From NCBI GenBank assembly GCA_001692895.1, contig KV748210.1:558001-622000 (forward strand): DNA of 64,000 nucleotides, given 5' to 3'. This stretch comes from Cenococcum geophilum 1.58 (lineage: Eukaryota; Ascomycota; Dothideomycetes; Gloniales; Gloniaceae). This document shows, piece after piece, positions 43,701 to 53,649 of this stretch; the first letter of the stretch is position 1; each line of letters starts with the position of its first letter. The notes under the pieces were generated by a model, which ran no database searches, was not told the DNA's origin, and was given only the letters and a program-made list of their open reading frames with translations. The translations under genes were made by a program, and so were the position numbers.

Positions 43701-45733
43701 TTTATATTTCTTTTCTCTCTTCCCTATATAGTCTGCATTCTAGTAATAGGTGCTTAGGAGTCTATATAGCTCTACAGCCCTTAAAGCATCTACCTTCTTT
43801 ATCCTTCCCTATTATCTTAGAGAAGGATTTAAAGAAGCCTTTTCCTAGTTTTAGTTAATAGAAAGCTAATTATAACCTTTTAGGATATTTATCCTTAGGG
43901 GCTTTAAGAGATAAAGAGTAGTTTCCTCTAGAGATCCTAGTATAGTATTTTCCTTTATTTTTTTTCTATTGCCAGCTGCTTTTCCACTATCCTAGTATTT
44001 TTTCTCTTGCTGCTCTCCCTATATAGGCTAGGGATATATAAGAAGATTATATTTTTCTTCTAGAGAGGCCCTTTTTAGCTAGCTTATCTNCTATTTCGTT
44101 TCCGTAGATTCCTAGGTGGCTAGGAACCCAATAAAAGTTAATAGAGATATTCTTACTAGCTAGATAAGAGCAGCTTTGCGTAATTTTAAAGACTAGTTCT
44201 TATCCCCCTATAAGAGAATTAAGCTGTAATCTTTTAATAGCTGCTTAGCTATCTATAAAGATATAGACTTATTTCTCTTTTAGTCTTTATTGTTTTAGAT
44301 ATTCTAGGGCCCTATAGACTGCATAAAGTTCTACGTCCATAATTTCCATATAAGGCCCTAGATTCTAATTTATTGCGTATTTAATCCTATTTCTCTCCCC
44401 TATTTTACATACGGCCGCTACACTTAATTTACTATCTTTAGAGCTGTCTATATAGTATATATCTACTAGGTCCCATTCTAGGGATTCTTGTAGATTTTCT
44501 ACTAGTCTTAAATATTCTTATACAGCTTCTTCTTTACTACCCCTAGAGATAGAAAAGAATGCAGAAATAGGGAGAGACCACGGTTTTTGCCAATCTAGAG
44601 AGATTCTCTCTATTTTCCAATTTTAAATTAGTTGCTGGACTCTAGAAGCTAGAGATAGTAGTTAAGTTTTTGGCTGTAGAAGGTGTCTTATAGTAGAGTT
44701 TCTAGGGCTAGGACTAGAACTAGAACTAGTTACTAGTTCCTCCCTATTCTTATTAATCTCTTTTATATAGGCCTTCTTAATTGCGTAGTTTTCTTTAAAT
44801 TTTAGGATTCTTAATGCATAGCTATTACAAAGCTTTTTAAATCTAATTCTAGGAGGAGGGATAGAGGCCTCAATTTCCATAGCTTACGTAGGAGATCCTC
44901 TAAACGCTCCTAAAACTAGTTTTAGGGCCTCATTTTATAGAGATTGGTACCTAGCTAGTAGGTAGTCTCTAGATTTGCTTTTCCACCAGCATTGTATTCT
45001 ATAGTCTGCTATAGTAGTAACGCAAGCTATATAGAGCTGTTGTAGAGCTTGTAGAGATAGACCTCTTTATGTATTGCCTAGTCTTCTAATTAAATAGAAG
45101 GCTGTTTTTGCTTTAGAGATTTTTATTTCTACGTGTTGTTTAAAAGTAAGCTTAGAGTCTAGAAATACCCCTAGCCACCTAACTAGGGGTTTAGGGGATA
45201 TTTCTATGTCTCCTAGCTTTAGCCCTTCTTCTATAGTGGTACGCTTACTATAGAAGTGTATAAGCTCTGTTTTGCTAATATTAAAACTAATAGCAGCTTC
45301 TTTAGCTCTAGACATTAGCTCTAGCGCTATTCCCTCTAGCTTTTTACAATTGGATTTAGCTGAGTTCGAAGTAACCGTAATTGCAAAGTCGTCCATATAG
45401 CTAAGGGAATAGGCTCCTTCTGTCTGTAGGCTGCAGGTATTGCGTATATATAGTAGAAATAAAATAGGGGATATAGGCGAGCCCTGTGGTATCCCTGTTT
45501 CTATTTCTACCTTTTTTTATATTTGTCCATTAAAGCAGAGCTGTAGCTTTCTATTGCTAAGGAAGGTAGCTACCCATTGCGTAAACGCTATAGGTAGCCC
45601 TAGTTCCTTACAGATAGATAGAAGCTAGTTTGCAGAGACATGGTCAAAGGCCCCTTTTACGTCTAGAAATAGCGTAGTAGCTATTCTTTGTCTGGCTTTT
45701 TTCCTATTATTTTTAGACTGGATATTATTTAGG
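43700..45733 (-). pseudogene. LINE-B ORF2 C-terminal part: RT and RNase H
   Basis: On the minus strand: RT with GIPQGSPISPILFLLYI (about 45500-45450) and an intact YMDD (about 45386-45400). A stop-free stretch (45396-45067) covers the fingers/thumb (LVRWLGVFLDSKLTF). RNase H follows at about 44470-44060 with YIDSS, ELYAVYRALEYL, FIDS and WVPSHLGIYGNEI. A C-terminal CX3C...HLLLEC motif lies at about 43800-43740. RT before RNase H fits Tad1/I-type LINEs. Several in-frame TAG/TAA remain. The base at 44090 is N, inside the RNase H WVPSH segment. Confidence 0.88.
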
Positions 45734-45749
45734 AGTAATTATCTCTTAT

Positions 45750-45861
45750 ATTAGTATCCCCTTCAGATTCTAAAGTAGTTACTACTGTAAAAAGTATTAT
45801 AACTACTACTTTAGATAGTATATTATTTAACTTTATTAATACTATAATTAGGTAGTAAATA
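45750..45861 (-). pseudogene. Gypsy-4 start of gag
   Basis: Reverse match to 28919-29030 of Gypsy-3 (leader and first gag codons), placing the gag start next to the LTR at 45862. Confidence 0.7.
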
Positions 45862-46165
45862 TATAATAAAGCCTTATAGGAAATACTATGGTAAACTTAT
45901 TAATAGGCTAGGTATATAGGTAAATAAGAAGTTAATAACATAAATATAACTAGTATAGTAGGTTACTTAATAAATTAACTCTAATTATATTTTAAGATTT
46001 ACTACAAAGAAGGGAACTATTTAGGTAGGGACTATAGTCCTTTAAGTACATAATACTACGCCTAAGAAATGTACTAAGTACGTTAGTATATAAGTATATT
46101 AGTACATTACGTTTCTACGTCCCTATATTCCTACGTTCTAAACTTATAATATAACTAGTTAAATA
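45862..46165 (-). repeat. Gypsy-4 5' LTR, truncated
   Basis: Reverse complement of the 420-bp LTR family, beginning TATAATAAAGCC at the internal side. Homology is lost near 46165, about 300 bp in, so the outer 115 bp are missing. Confidence 0.8.
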
Positions 46166-46394
46166 TATATAGTGGTAAAAATGCATCTATTTTTAGGGGT
46201 TATTAGCCGCCGCTTTTGGCGGCATTCTTACCTCGCTTAAACCCTATCACATCCCCGCTTTAAAGAAGCTTTGTTTACTTAAGCACTTTCTATCCCTATT
46301 ATGCCCCGTCTATTATTCTAAAGGGGTTAGAAATAGGATATAAGCTTTAGTAAAGCTTATTAGCGCTTACGTTAATTTAATATAGTATAGCCTA
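46166..46394. other. Unassigned; small GC hairpin, possible Helitron 3' end
   Basis: No gene. A stem GCCGCC-GCTTTT-GGCGGC lies at 46206-46223. On the minus strand it is followed after about 10 nt by CTAA (46193-46196), the hairpin-plus-CTRR layout of a Helitron 3' terminus. The base after CTAA is A rather than the expected T, so this is only a candidate. Confidence 0.35.
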
Positions 46395-46497
46395 CGAGAA
46401 TTCCGTTAAATTTTCTAAGGAAAATTTCCAAATTACTGACTTATAGCCAGTAATTTGGTTCCTTGGGGAAATTTAATAGAATTCTCGCGCCTGCGGC
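46395..46497. repeat. 103-bp foldback (inverted-repeat) element
   Basis: CGAGAATTC at the left pairs with GAATTCTCG at the right. Then GTTAAATTT pairs with AAATTTAAT, and CCAAATTACTG with CAGTAATTTGG, around a loop of about 9 nt. It keeps CpA/TpG. No TSD is clear. It may be a foldback MITE or a transcribed hairpin. Confidence 0.75.
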
Positions 46498-47640
46498 GGG
46501 CTTTTATCCTTTTAAACTTAGTCTGCCCTACTACTACCCTACTACTACCCTCTACTGCCTACTACTACCCTACTACTACTCTGCCCTACTACTGCCTACT
46601 ACTACTTACTACTACTGTTATACTATTTTACTATTTTACTATTTTTATTATTACCCTTACTACCTTTACTACTTCCCTTTTAACTACTAAAATAACTTCT
46701 TTCTTATTACTTCTAATATATCTTTATTTCCTAATTTATAGCTATATTAATTACTACTTATATACTATTTTTTACTAATACTTTAGTTACTAATTTATTA
46801 TTATTACTACTATTTCTACCTTATTATAATTATAATAATTATTATCTATTTATCTTTTATATTAATTATTATATTAGTTTATTAATTTTAATACTATATT
46901 ATAACTATTTTTATTTTTATCTTTATTCTTACCTTTATTTCTATTTATAGTACTATTATTATATTAATTATTTTTTAATTTACTAACTTTACTACTTTAG
47001 CTATAGCTATAAATTTTATTTTTACCTTTATTCTAATTTTATATAGTACTACTTTTACTATTATAAAGAGTACTTTATATTATAGAATACATTTTTTATT
47101 TAAAATTAAATTCTTCTTTTAATAATATTATATAAGATAATTATATATACTAAAGACCTTACTATAAGGACTATTATAAAGGCTATTAATATTTTTATAT
47201 ATATTTATATAAAGTAGAAATTAAAAAAAAAATATTAGAGTATTAAAGCTTTAACTGCCCTTTACTGCCTATTACTACCCTCTACTGCCTATTACTGCCC
47301 TCTACTGCCTACTATTGCCCTACTACTACCCTATTACTACTGCACTACTACTATACTACTATAGAATTTATACAGCTACCTCGTAGTAACGTATAGCTGC
47401 CTTTATATAATAATTGCGTAATATAGATTTATATAATTAATTATATAACGTATATTAATAATAGCTATTTATATTATTATTATTATCGTCGTCTTCTTCC
47501 TTAAGCAACAGCACTACTACTACTACTACCACCACTGCTACTGTTGCTGCTACTACTGCCGCCACTACTACTACCACTACTACTACTGTTACCACTACTG
47601 CCGCTACTACCGCTATATCCGCGCCTAGCCGCCGCTTCTT
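46498..47640. repeat. Triplet-repeat belt (CTA/CTG/ACC-rich)
   Basis: Imperfect microsatellites: CTACTACC/CTACTGCC runs at about 46527-46625 and 47249-47366, and ACT/GCT/ACC triplets at about 47508-47616, separated by very AT-rich sequence. If read as protein the triplets give Thr/Ala or Tyr/Leu runs, but no frame is convincing. ATG-started frames over 46455-46778 are artefacts of the repeat. Confidence 0.7.
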
Positions 47641-48665
47641 ATCCTTACCGCCGCCGTCTTAGGCTAGGGTACCTACGCGTAGGACTTCGGTCCTAGTAGA
47701 TAAGCGTACTAGTAAGTATTAGTACTATAAAAGAATTTAAGAATTTAAGAATTTAAGAAGATACTAATATATAAATAGCTGCTGTAGCTACTGCTACCGT
47801 TAGACCCCTCCCCACTACCGCTGCCACTCCCGCTGCCCCTACTGCCCCTACTACCCCCGCTACTATTACTTCCCCCCTAGCCAGCTTTACGGCCGTAAAT
47901 TAGCCCGCCGCCCTCCTACCCTAGAATCCCTTACCTGCCGCACTTGCCGCCGCCGCTAAAGCCGCCACTACTAATACGGCTATAATGCGGGCGCTGCGTC
48001 CCCTGCCGCGCGTCTAGGGCGTATCTCTACGGTAGGCTTTTAACTTAAGTAGAGCTTTTAGGGTCTACTAGGGGGTCTACCTTAAGGCTAGGGCCCTAAA
48101 TGCGGAGGCCGCCCTAGTATAAAGCCGGGGTATAGTAGCCCCGTAGGCTTATATATTATATATACGGGGCGGCGGCCTATTTATAGAGTATATGCTAGTT
48201 GCCGGCTAGCTACGTAGTAGCTATACTAACTACTATTATAGCAGTAAAGGGGCGCGCTGCTCCTTCCGGGCCTATAAGTTAGTAAGGTAAACGGTAAAAA
48301 GCATAACTAATAGAGATAATAGCGTCTGCCCCCGCCGCAGCTACCGCCGCTACCGCTACTACTCTACTAGTCCGCCGCGGCGGCCCTTCCTCCCGCGCCC
48401 CGGCCCCTCCTACTACCGCCGCCGCTACTAATAACGACAATAACGACGACGATAAGGAGGAGGAGGAGGAGGAGGGGGAGGAAGAGGAGGAGGCCCTACC
48501 TACCCGCGCCTATTCCCGCTTTATATAGCTCTAGTAGATTATAGAGCTATACTATAACTTTATAGAGCTATACTGTAACTCTATAAAGCTGTACTATAAC
48601 TTAGCGGTTTTATATAAAGAGGAGGCGGAGGATAATAAGGAGTAGAGAGGGGGGGGGGTTTAGTT
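47641..48665 (+). pseudogene. Decayed ORF with acidic tract and heptad repeats, family unknown
   Basis: On the + strand from about 47940 a coding-like stretch runs AAAKAATTNTAIMRALRP-like sequence, then (48190-48270) TNYYYSSKGARCSFRAYK, where Tyr codons next to RIP sites could once have been Cys. Then a run of Asn/Asp/Lys/Glu (about 48433-48505: NDNNDDDKEEEEEE...) and three 21-bp units (48540-48602) giving ELY-N-I heptads, a short coiled coil. It ends in AED near 48640. It lies just downstream of the Helitron helicase on the opposite strand, so it may be a gene fragment carried by the Helitron. Confidence 0.45.
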
Positions 48666-51600
48666 TTACTAGGCCCTACGGGGTATTTATAAAAGTTTTG
48701 CTAGCCCTATAGGGCAGTTATAAAAGTAATTATATTATAAAATAATATACCTTATTACGGAAGTAAAACTTTTAGATAGATAATATTGTCTATCTCTATT
48801 TAATTTAGGGGAAGCAGTACTAAAATACTATTTACGGTAGTAACCTAAGATAGGGTAATATAGAGCTAACCGTAGGTAAAAACTAGCATCTGTAAATTAA
48901 CGCCTATAAAGTTAAAGGACTAACCCTATAACTTATTTACGGTTATAGCGGAGTATAGCCAGATTAGAAACTGCCTTCTACTAATAATAAACGGTAGTTC
49001 TCCCTTTGTAGAGGTAAGCTTAATATAAGGGATTAGCCGTAGCTAGCTGTAAAAGCTGCCGCTAAGTATCTAAGCTTTAATACAGCGGCGGCCTAGGCAT
49101 ATAATAACTATATAGATGCCGTTACAGAGCCCTTCTTTAGGGTAGAGGTTCTGTAAAAGGATTATAGGCATACCTACCTTTAGGGAAAGCTTTAACGGAG
49201 GTAGGCTACTAGGGTTAAATGTCTATAGGAGCTCTGCTAGCGGCAGTTCTATATAATCCTCTTCTCTATTTTGCTCTATAGAGTCTATAAAATAAAAGGT
49301 GCTTAGGGAGCTATAGAGCTGCATAAGGATAGCTTTATTAATCTTAGCTATAGTATTATTATAAATAGTTAGGATAGCGCGATCGTAGAAGGTATTAGGA
49401 GTATTATATACCTAAGTAAGCAGTTGCGGAGGGTATATATAGCTGTAAAAGGGTTCCTGGGACTAGAATAGGGCTATATTATTAAATAAGCCTTATACCT
49501 AAGCTGTAAACCGCTAATTTATCTCGCCCTAGTAGATATATATATTTAACCGCAGGGATAGTATATAAAAGGTAGGCTAGAGGAACAACTGCTATAGGTA
49601 GGCACCTATAATAGCTGCGCGGTTTCCCCACGGGATAATAGGTAGTATTTAAGCAAAGTTACCACCTAAGATAGTAGGGAGTCCGCTAAAGGTAAAGTTA
49701 TTAGAACGGATATCCGTAAGTATATAGTGCACGGCTTTAAAGTAGTAGCGGTGTTATATTAGTACCTTATCCCAGATAAGTAAAGAGATACGGCGTAAAG
49801 GCTTAGTAAGATTTAACCTTTTAGAGATATTATAAGTAGCCTTTTTATATAGATTGATAAGTATCTAAAAACGGGAGTAGGTAGTACGGCTACCAGATAA
49901 TAGGAGGGCCGTAATGCTAGAAGAAGCTATATAAAGAATAATTTTACTATATAAGCGGTAGTAGTAGCAGAGGCAGTAATAGAGAAACGTTTTACTAGTA
50001 CTTATAGGGCCCTAGAGAAAGAAGCGGGCCGTTTACAAATCCGCATCTATAGTAGTAATAATAGTATTAAAGCAGGCTGCCTAATCCGCATTTAGCTACT
50101 AGTATAGCTTAGTAAACTGGCGTTCTTTCTCTATATAGTTATATTACAGTAGCTCCGCTATAAAAAGCGGGTTACTTCCCTCCGTAATAACGCCCTACTA
50201 GTGCTAAAACTAGGGTAGGCTATAGTCTGTAAGTATTTTTCACTAATCTATAAGTATCTAATAGATAAGGTATAAGCCGTAATTAAAATAGGCGTTATTA
50301 TCCTTGGCAACTATAGGAGGAGTATTAGGTTAGTGGGCTAGAAAGCAAAGTAGATTATTATAGATAGACTATTTAAAGCGGTCCTATAAAGTAAAGCGGT
50401 TATAAATAAGGAGCGTAGCTAGGCGCCAATAGCAAAAATGGCGGCCTTTATTAAGTAATTAATCTACTTATAGTTATCCTCTAGTAGCCCTAGGGCTACA
50501 TAGGCGGCCTAAAAGGTTAGATAGATTATATTAGTAATAGTATAAAGGTCCTTAAAGGAGGTAGGGCTAGGAACAGACGTTAGCAGCAGCCGTAAGTAAA
50601 ACCTCTTACCTATAATAGGGCTGTAGTAATATATACGGCCTATTATAGTGCCTCGCTAGTAAGGACGCCACTCCCGCTACTTTATATAAAAGATATACTA
50701 CTTAGGGAAGTCTTAATATAGGCAGTTACGGCTACTGTTATACTCTATATTATACTTAAAGAAGGCCGTTAACGTAGAGTAGGAAAGCTTAAGGCGCTGC
50801 TAAATCTTCTTTATAAATTAGTCTGGCTAAAAGTATACGGGCTACTTGCTTAGAAGGTGCACCGCAAGCTAGATTATAGGGGGGAACTCCTTATAAACGG
50901 GAAACTCGAATAGCCGCTAAATAGCCTTAAAGGGGCTAATATAACGGCCCTATAAATACTAGCTTACTTTATCACCATCTATAAGCCGTAAAGTAGTGCG
51001 GTCGCTTCCCTTATATATATACTTATAGATATACTTAACAGACCGTATAGAGGCGCAGACCTTAACATTTATATAGGCACGATACTTTATAGTTAGATAT
51101 AGGTAATATAGAATAATCTAGCGGTTATCTATTTTAAATATAACTCCCCCTAGTAAGCGGATAGACTATAACTATAGATTATTATAACGGCGGCATTTTA
51201 GATAGCCGTCCTTACGTATAATAGTAGTAGGGTTAAAAGGTTTAGGGTACTACTTTAAATAGGTCGGTAGAAGGCCTAGCCCTAACGCAACTATATAAGG
51301 AGCTCGCGGATTCTAGAAGCCGTAAAGGCCGTAAACTATTATTATAAGGCAGTATTACTAGGGTATATAGTAGGGAGCAGGCAAGCCAAGTATAAGTTAT
51401 ATAGGGAGTTAATAGAAGAGGACAATATAGTAATAAGGATAGGTAATAGCCTAAGTACAGAGACGAACTAATAAGGAGGAAAGGGCTATAAGCCTAAGGT
51501 GCTTATAAGGAGGTGCTAAGGGCTAGCCGAAGGCTAGCCTTGGCAACCTCTAAAAGCCCCTAGGCGATACAGCCAAGTAAGGGCCAAAATAACCCTTATA

Positions 51601-52965
51601 ATTATCGACTTTATAATCTTAGTAAGACGTCTAATAGAATTATCCTCTAGCTGCGGAAGCTCTATAGATATAAAATAGTCGATAACAGCTAGGTTTAATA
51701 GCCTATCGCGGTTATACGGATATAGGAAGAGTAGTAGGTGTAAATAGAGCAGGCCCTATTTTTAGTACTTAATAGTTTAAACGGAGCCGCGGTATTAGCC
51801 AAAGATCTACTTCCGTTTTAGGTTATAAAAGAGGTAAGTAAGCTTTATACGGAAGACGCGTATAACCAGATCGGGCCTATCTATAATAGTTTGGCCAAAT
51901 AGTAGCTCGTAGGTAATCTTACCCTGCTTAGGGTTAGCAATAAATATAAGAAATATACTAGGACGGCTGTATTTATAGATAATAGCTATTAAATCCTAAT
52001 ATCACTAGCTAATAAAGCGATCTCCACTAAGAAAACTAAATAGAAGGACTACGCGGCGGCCTAATAATTTAGGGTCCAGATTATAGCGTATAGGAGCATT
52101 TATAATGCTATTATATAGATTTACGCGGAGGGTTATTTAGTTAAAGCGGATCTAGGTAAGCTTATTTTAATTATATAGCGCCTATACATCTATAACATAC
52201 TACTAAAATAGCTAGTAGTAGGTAAAAGGAACTAACCTAGAGTTGTTACGGACGTATAGGTAGAACTAAAAGTATACCCATTAGGTTAAACGGTCTTGCT
52301 AATAGGCTTAATTAGAGTTACGTAGCTAGAGACCCTAGTGCCAGCCAGTATCACTATAAGGGAAGAGCAGTATATAGTGGAGCGGTATATATACGGCATG
52401 TATTAGGTTAATACGGCAGTACTACAGCTACTTATTAGGCGCATAACGCTCTATAAGTATAATATCGCGGAAGCTGGCATTACCATACTCGTCTAGTATA
52501 ATAACGGCCACCTTATTACTTATTAGGAGGTTCTTATAGCGCTAATTAGCACTAGCCTCTAAGATAAGCCGCATTTATAGGTTTAAGATAATCTATAATA
52601 GGGCTATTACGGGCTAAGCCTAAAGCCGTTCCCTTATAGTTTAATAGAGGGCGATAAAAGGGTTCCGTTCCTTAAATAGCATAGTAGCAAAATACTATAG
52701 AATAGTTATATCTAGCTAAGTATTAGGACGGGCCTATAACTAGATATTTATAGTATAACAAGGGTTGTAAAAGTATAGCTAGGTATACCGCGGAGCAGTA
52801 TTAGTAGGAGGCTTTAGCGGGCCCTATAGATAGTAAAGCTTACTATGTATTTAGAAGCAATTTAGGCCGCTATAAGCTATACTATGGTTAGTAACGGTAT
52901 AGTTTACGGACGTAAAAGCTAATACTACATTATATACGCGGAGCCGCTCCTTAAACTACCTAGTA
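48650..52965 (-). pseudogene. Helitron Rep-helicase, main part, RIP-inactivated
   Basis: Reading on the minus strand from 52965: the Rep region at about 52000-51650 has F-TFIANPK-like text (FLIFIANPKQGKITYELLFGQ), RPDLVIRVFRIKL and the HUH region (GLLYLHLLLFLYP, one His of the pair kept) near 51770, then IELPQLED. KYI-YI..G..RTT...DGD-like text is near 51000. The PIF1 helicase is at about 50050-49000: Walker A region decayed to FFL-GPISTSKTFLY near 50010, LLIWDKV near 49795, GGNFA-ILPIIPWGN near 49630. The family nicks DNA by the Rep Tyr and unwinds it with the helicase. Breaks are RIP-type. The coding region continues at 58873-59250 across Copia-3. Confidence 0.83.
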
Positions 52966-52970
52966 GAAAT

Positions 52971-53156
52971 TGTCAGATAATCTGTATTCTCTAGAGGCGT
53001 AGACCGTGCACAAGTTACGAGCACGAGTTACGTGCAGTGTAAACCTCTTTATCTAAGCCTGAGGGCCCTAGGTCCAAGGTTAATTAACCTTAAGACAAGA
53101 TTATTAATTAATTAACCTATTTTATTAATAAATAGCTTAATATAAGCTTTGTAACA
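52971..53156 (+). repeat. Copia-3 5' LTR
   Basis: Differs from the 3' LTR at about 20 positions, every one a transition (C/T or G/A), with mutations on both copies. This is RIP acting on a duplicated pair. Confidence 0.92.
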
Positions 53157-53176
53157 GTTATAAGCCCAGTCCGCCG
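53157..53176 (+). other. Copia-3 primer-binding site (initiator-tRNA-Met half)
   Basis: GTTATAAGCCCAGTCCGCC directly after the LTR is, apart from one TpG-to-TpA change (GAG to AAG), complementary to the anticodon side of initiator tRNA-Met (CUGGGCUCAUAAC). This is the half-tRNA primer used by Drosophila copia and yeast Ty5. Confidence 0.75.
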
Positions 53177-53294
53177 AGATAAAAAGCTATTTAGCTATTA
53201 TTTAATTATTTAAAGAAATTCTACCTTATTATTAGACTCTAACACCTTATTGTTAAGACGCAGACTCTAATAGAAATCCTACCTTAATTATCAC

Positions 53295-53590
53295 AGGACA
53301 AGATTCCACGAGATTCTACGAGATTCGACCTTATCGTCACAGGACGATCCTGACGAGAGATTCAACCTTATCGTCAAAGGATGATCCTGACGAGAGATTC
53401 AACCTTATCGTTAAAGGACGATCCTGACACGAGATTCCATGAGATTCCACGAGATTCCATCTTAATCGTCATAGGACGATCCTGACGATAGGACGATCCT
53501 GACGATAGGACAATCCTAACGACAGGACGATCCTAATAATAGGACGATCCTGACAATAAGGACGATCCTAACGACAAGGACGATCCTAAT
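53295..53590 (+). repeat. Palindromic minisatellite in the Copia-3 leader
   Basis: About ten copies of AGGACGATCCT(G/A)AC (a palindromic core AGGA-CGA-TCCT) with a spacing of 17-18 bp in the right half and 35-57 bp in the left half. They are mixed with GAGATTCCAC units (for example 53430-53460). It lies between the primer site and gag. Confidence 0.85.
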
Positions 53591-53649
53591 GATAAAATAC
53601 TATCTTAATTCCTTCTTTACCCATTAGTTAAATAACTCCACCAACGTTA

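Larger units (their letters stand above)
43227..45733 (-). mobile_element. LINE-B: 5'-truncated non-LTR retrotransposon (2.5 kb)
   Basis: Flanked by a 16-bp TSD AGTAATTATC(C/T)CTTAT (43211-43226 and 45734-45749). On the minus strand the 3' end is an A-rich tail (GGATATAAAAATAATAAAAA) at 43227-43248. The 5' end stops inside RT, the usual result of incomplete reverse transcription. Gypsy-4 gag continues on both sides. It is much less RIP-mutated than its host element. Confidence 0.9.

Noticed and set aside
45440..45628. Plus-strand 62-codon ORF
   Set aside because: Antisense to the LINE-B RT.
46193..46223. Definite Helitron 3' terminus
   Set aside because: The hairpin and CTAA fit, but the next base is not T and no second copy is available; kept only as a candidate.
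46455..46778. Tyr/Leu-rich ORFs in two frames
   Set aside because: They are translations of the CTA-type microsatellite and appear in more than one frame.
47508..47616. Telomere- or centromere-type satellite
   Set aside because: Triplets are imperfect and short; no TTAGGG-type repeats and no long satellite array were seen.
53295..53590. CRISPR-like repeat array
   Set aside because: The spacing is irregular and the intervening sequence is itself repeated; it is a minisatellite in the Copia-3 leader.
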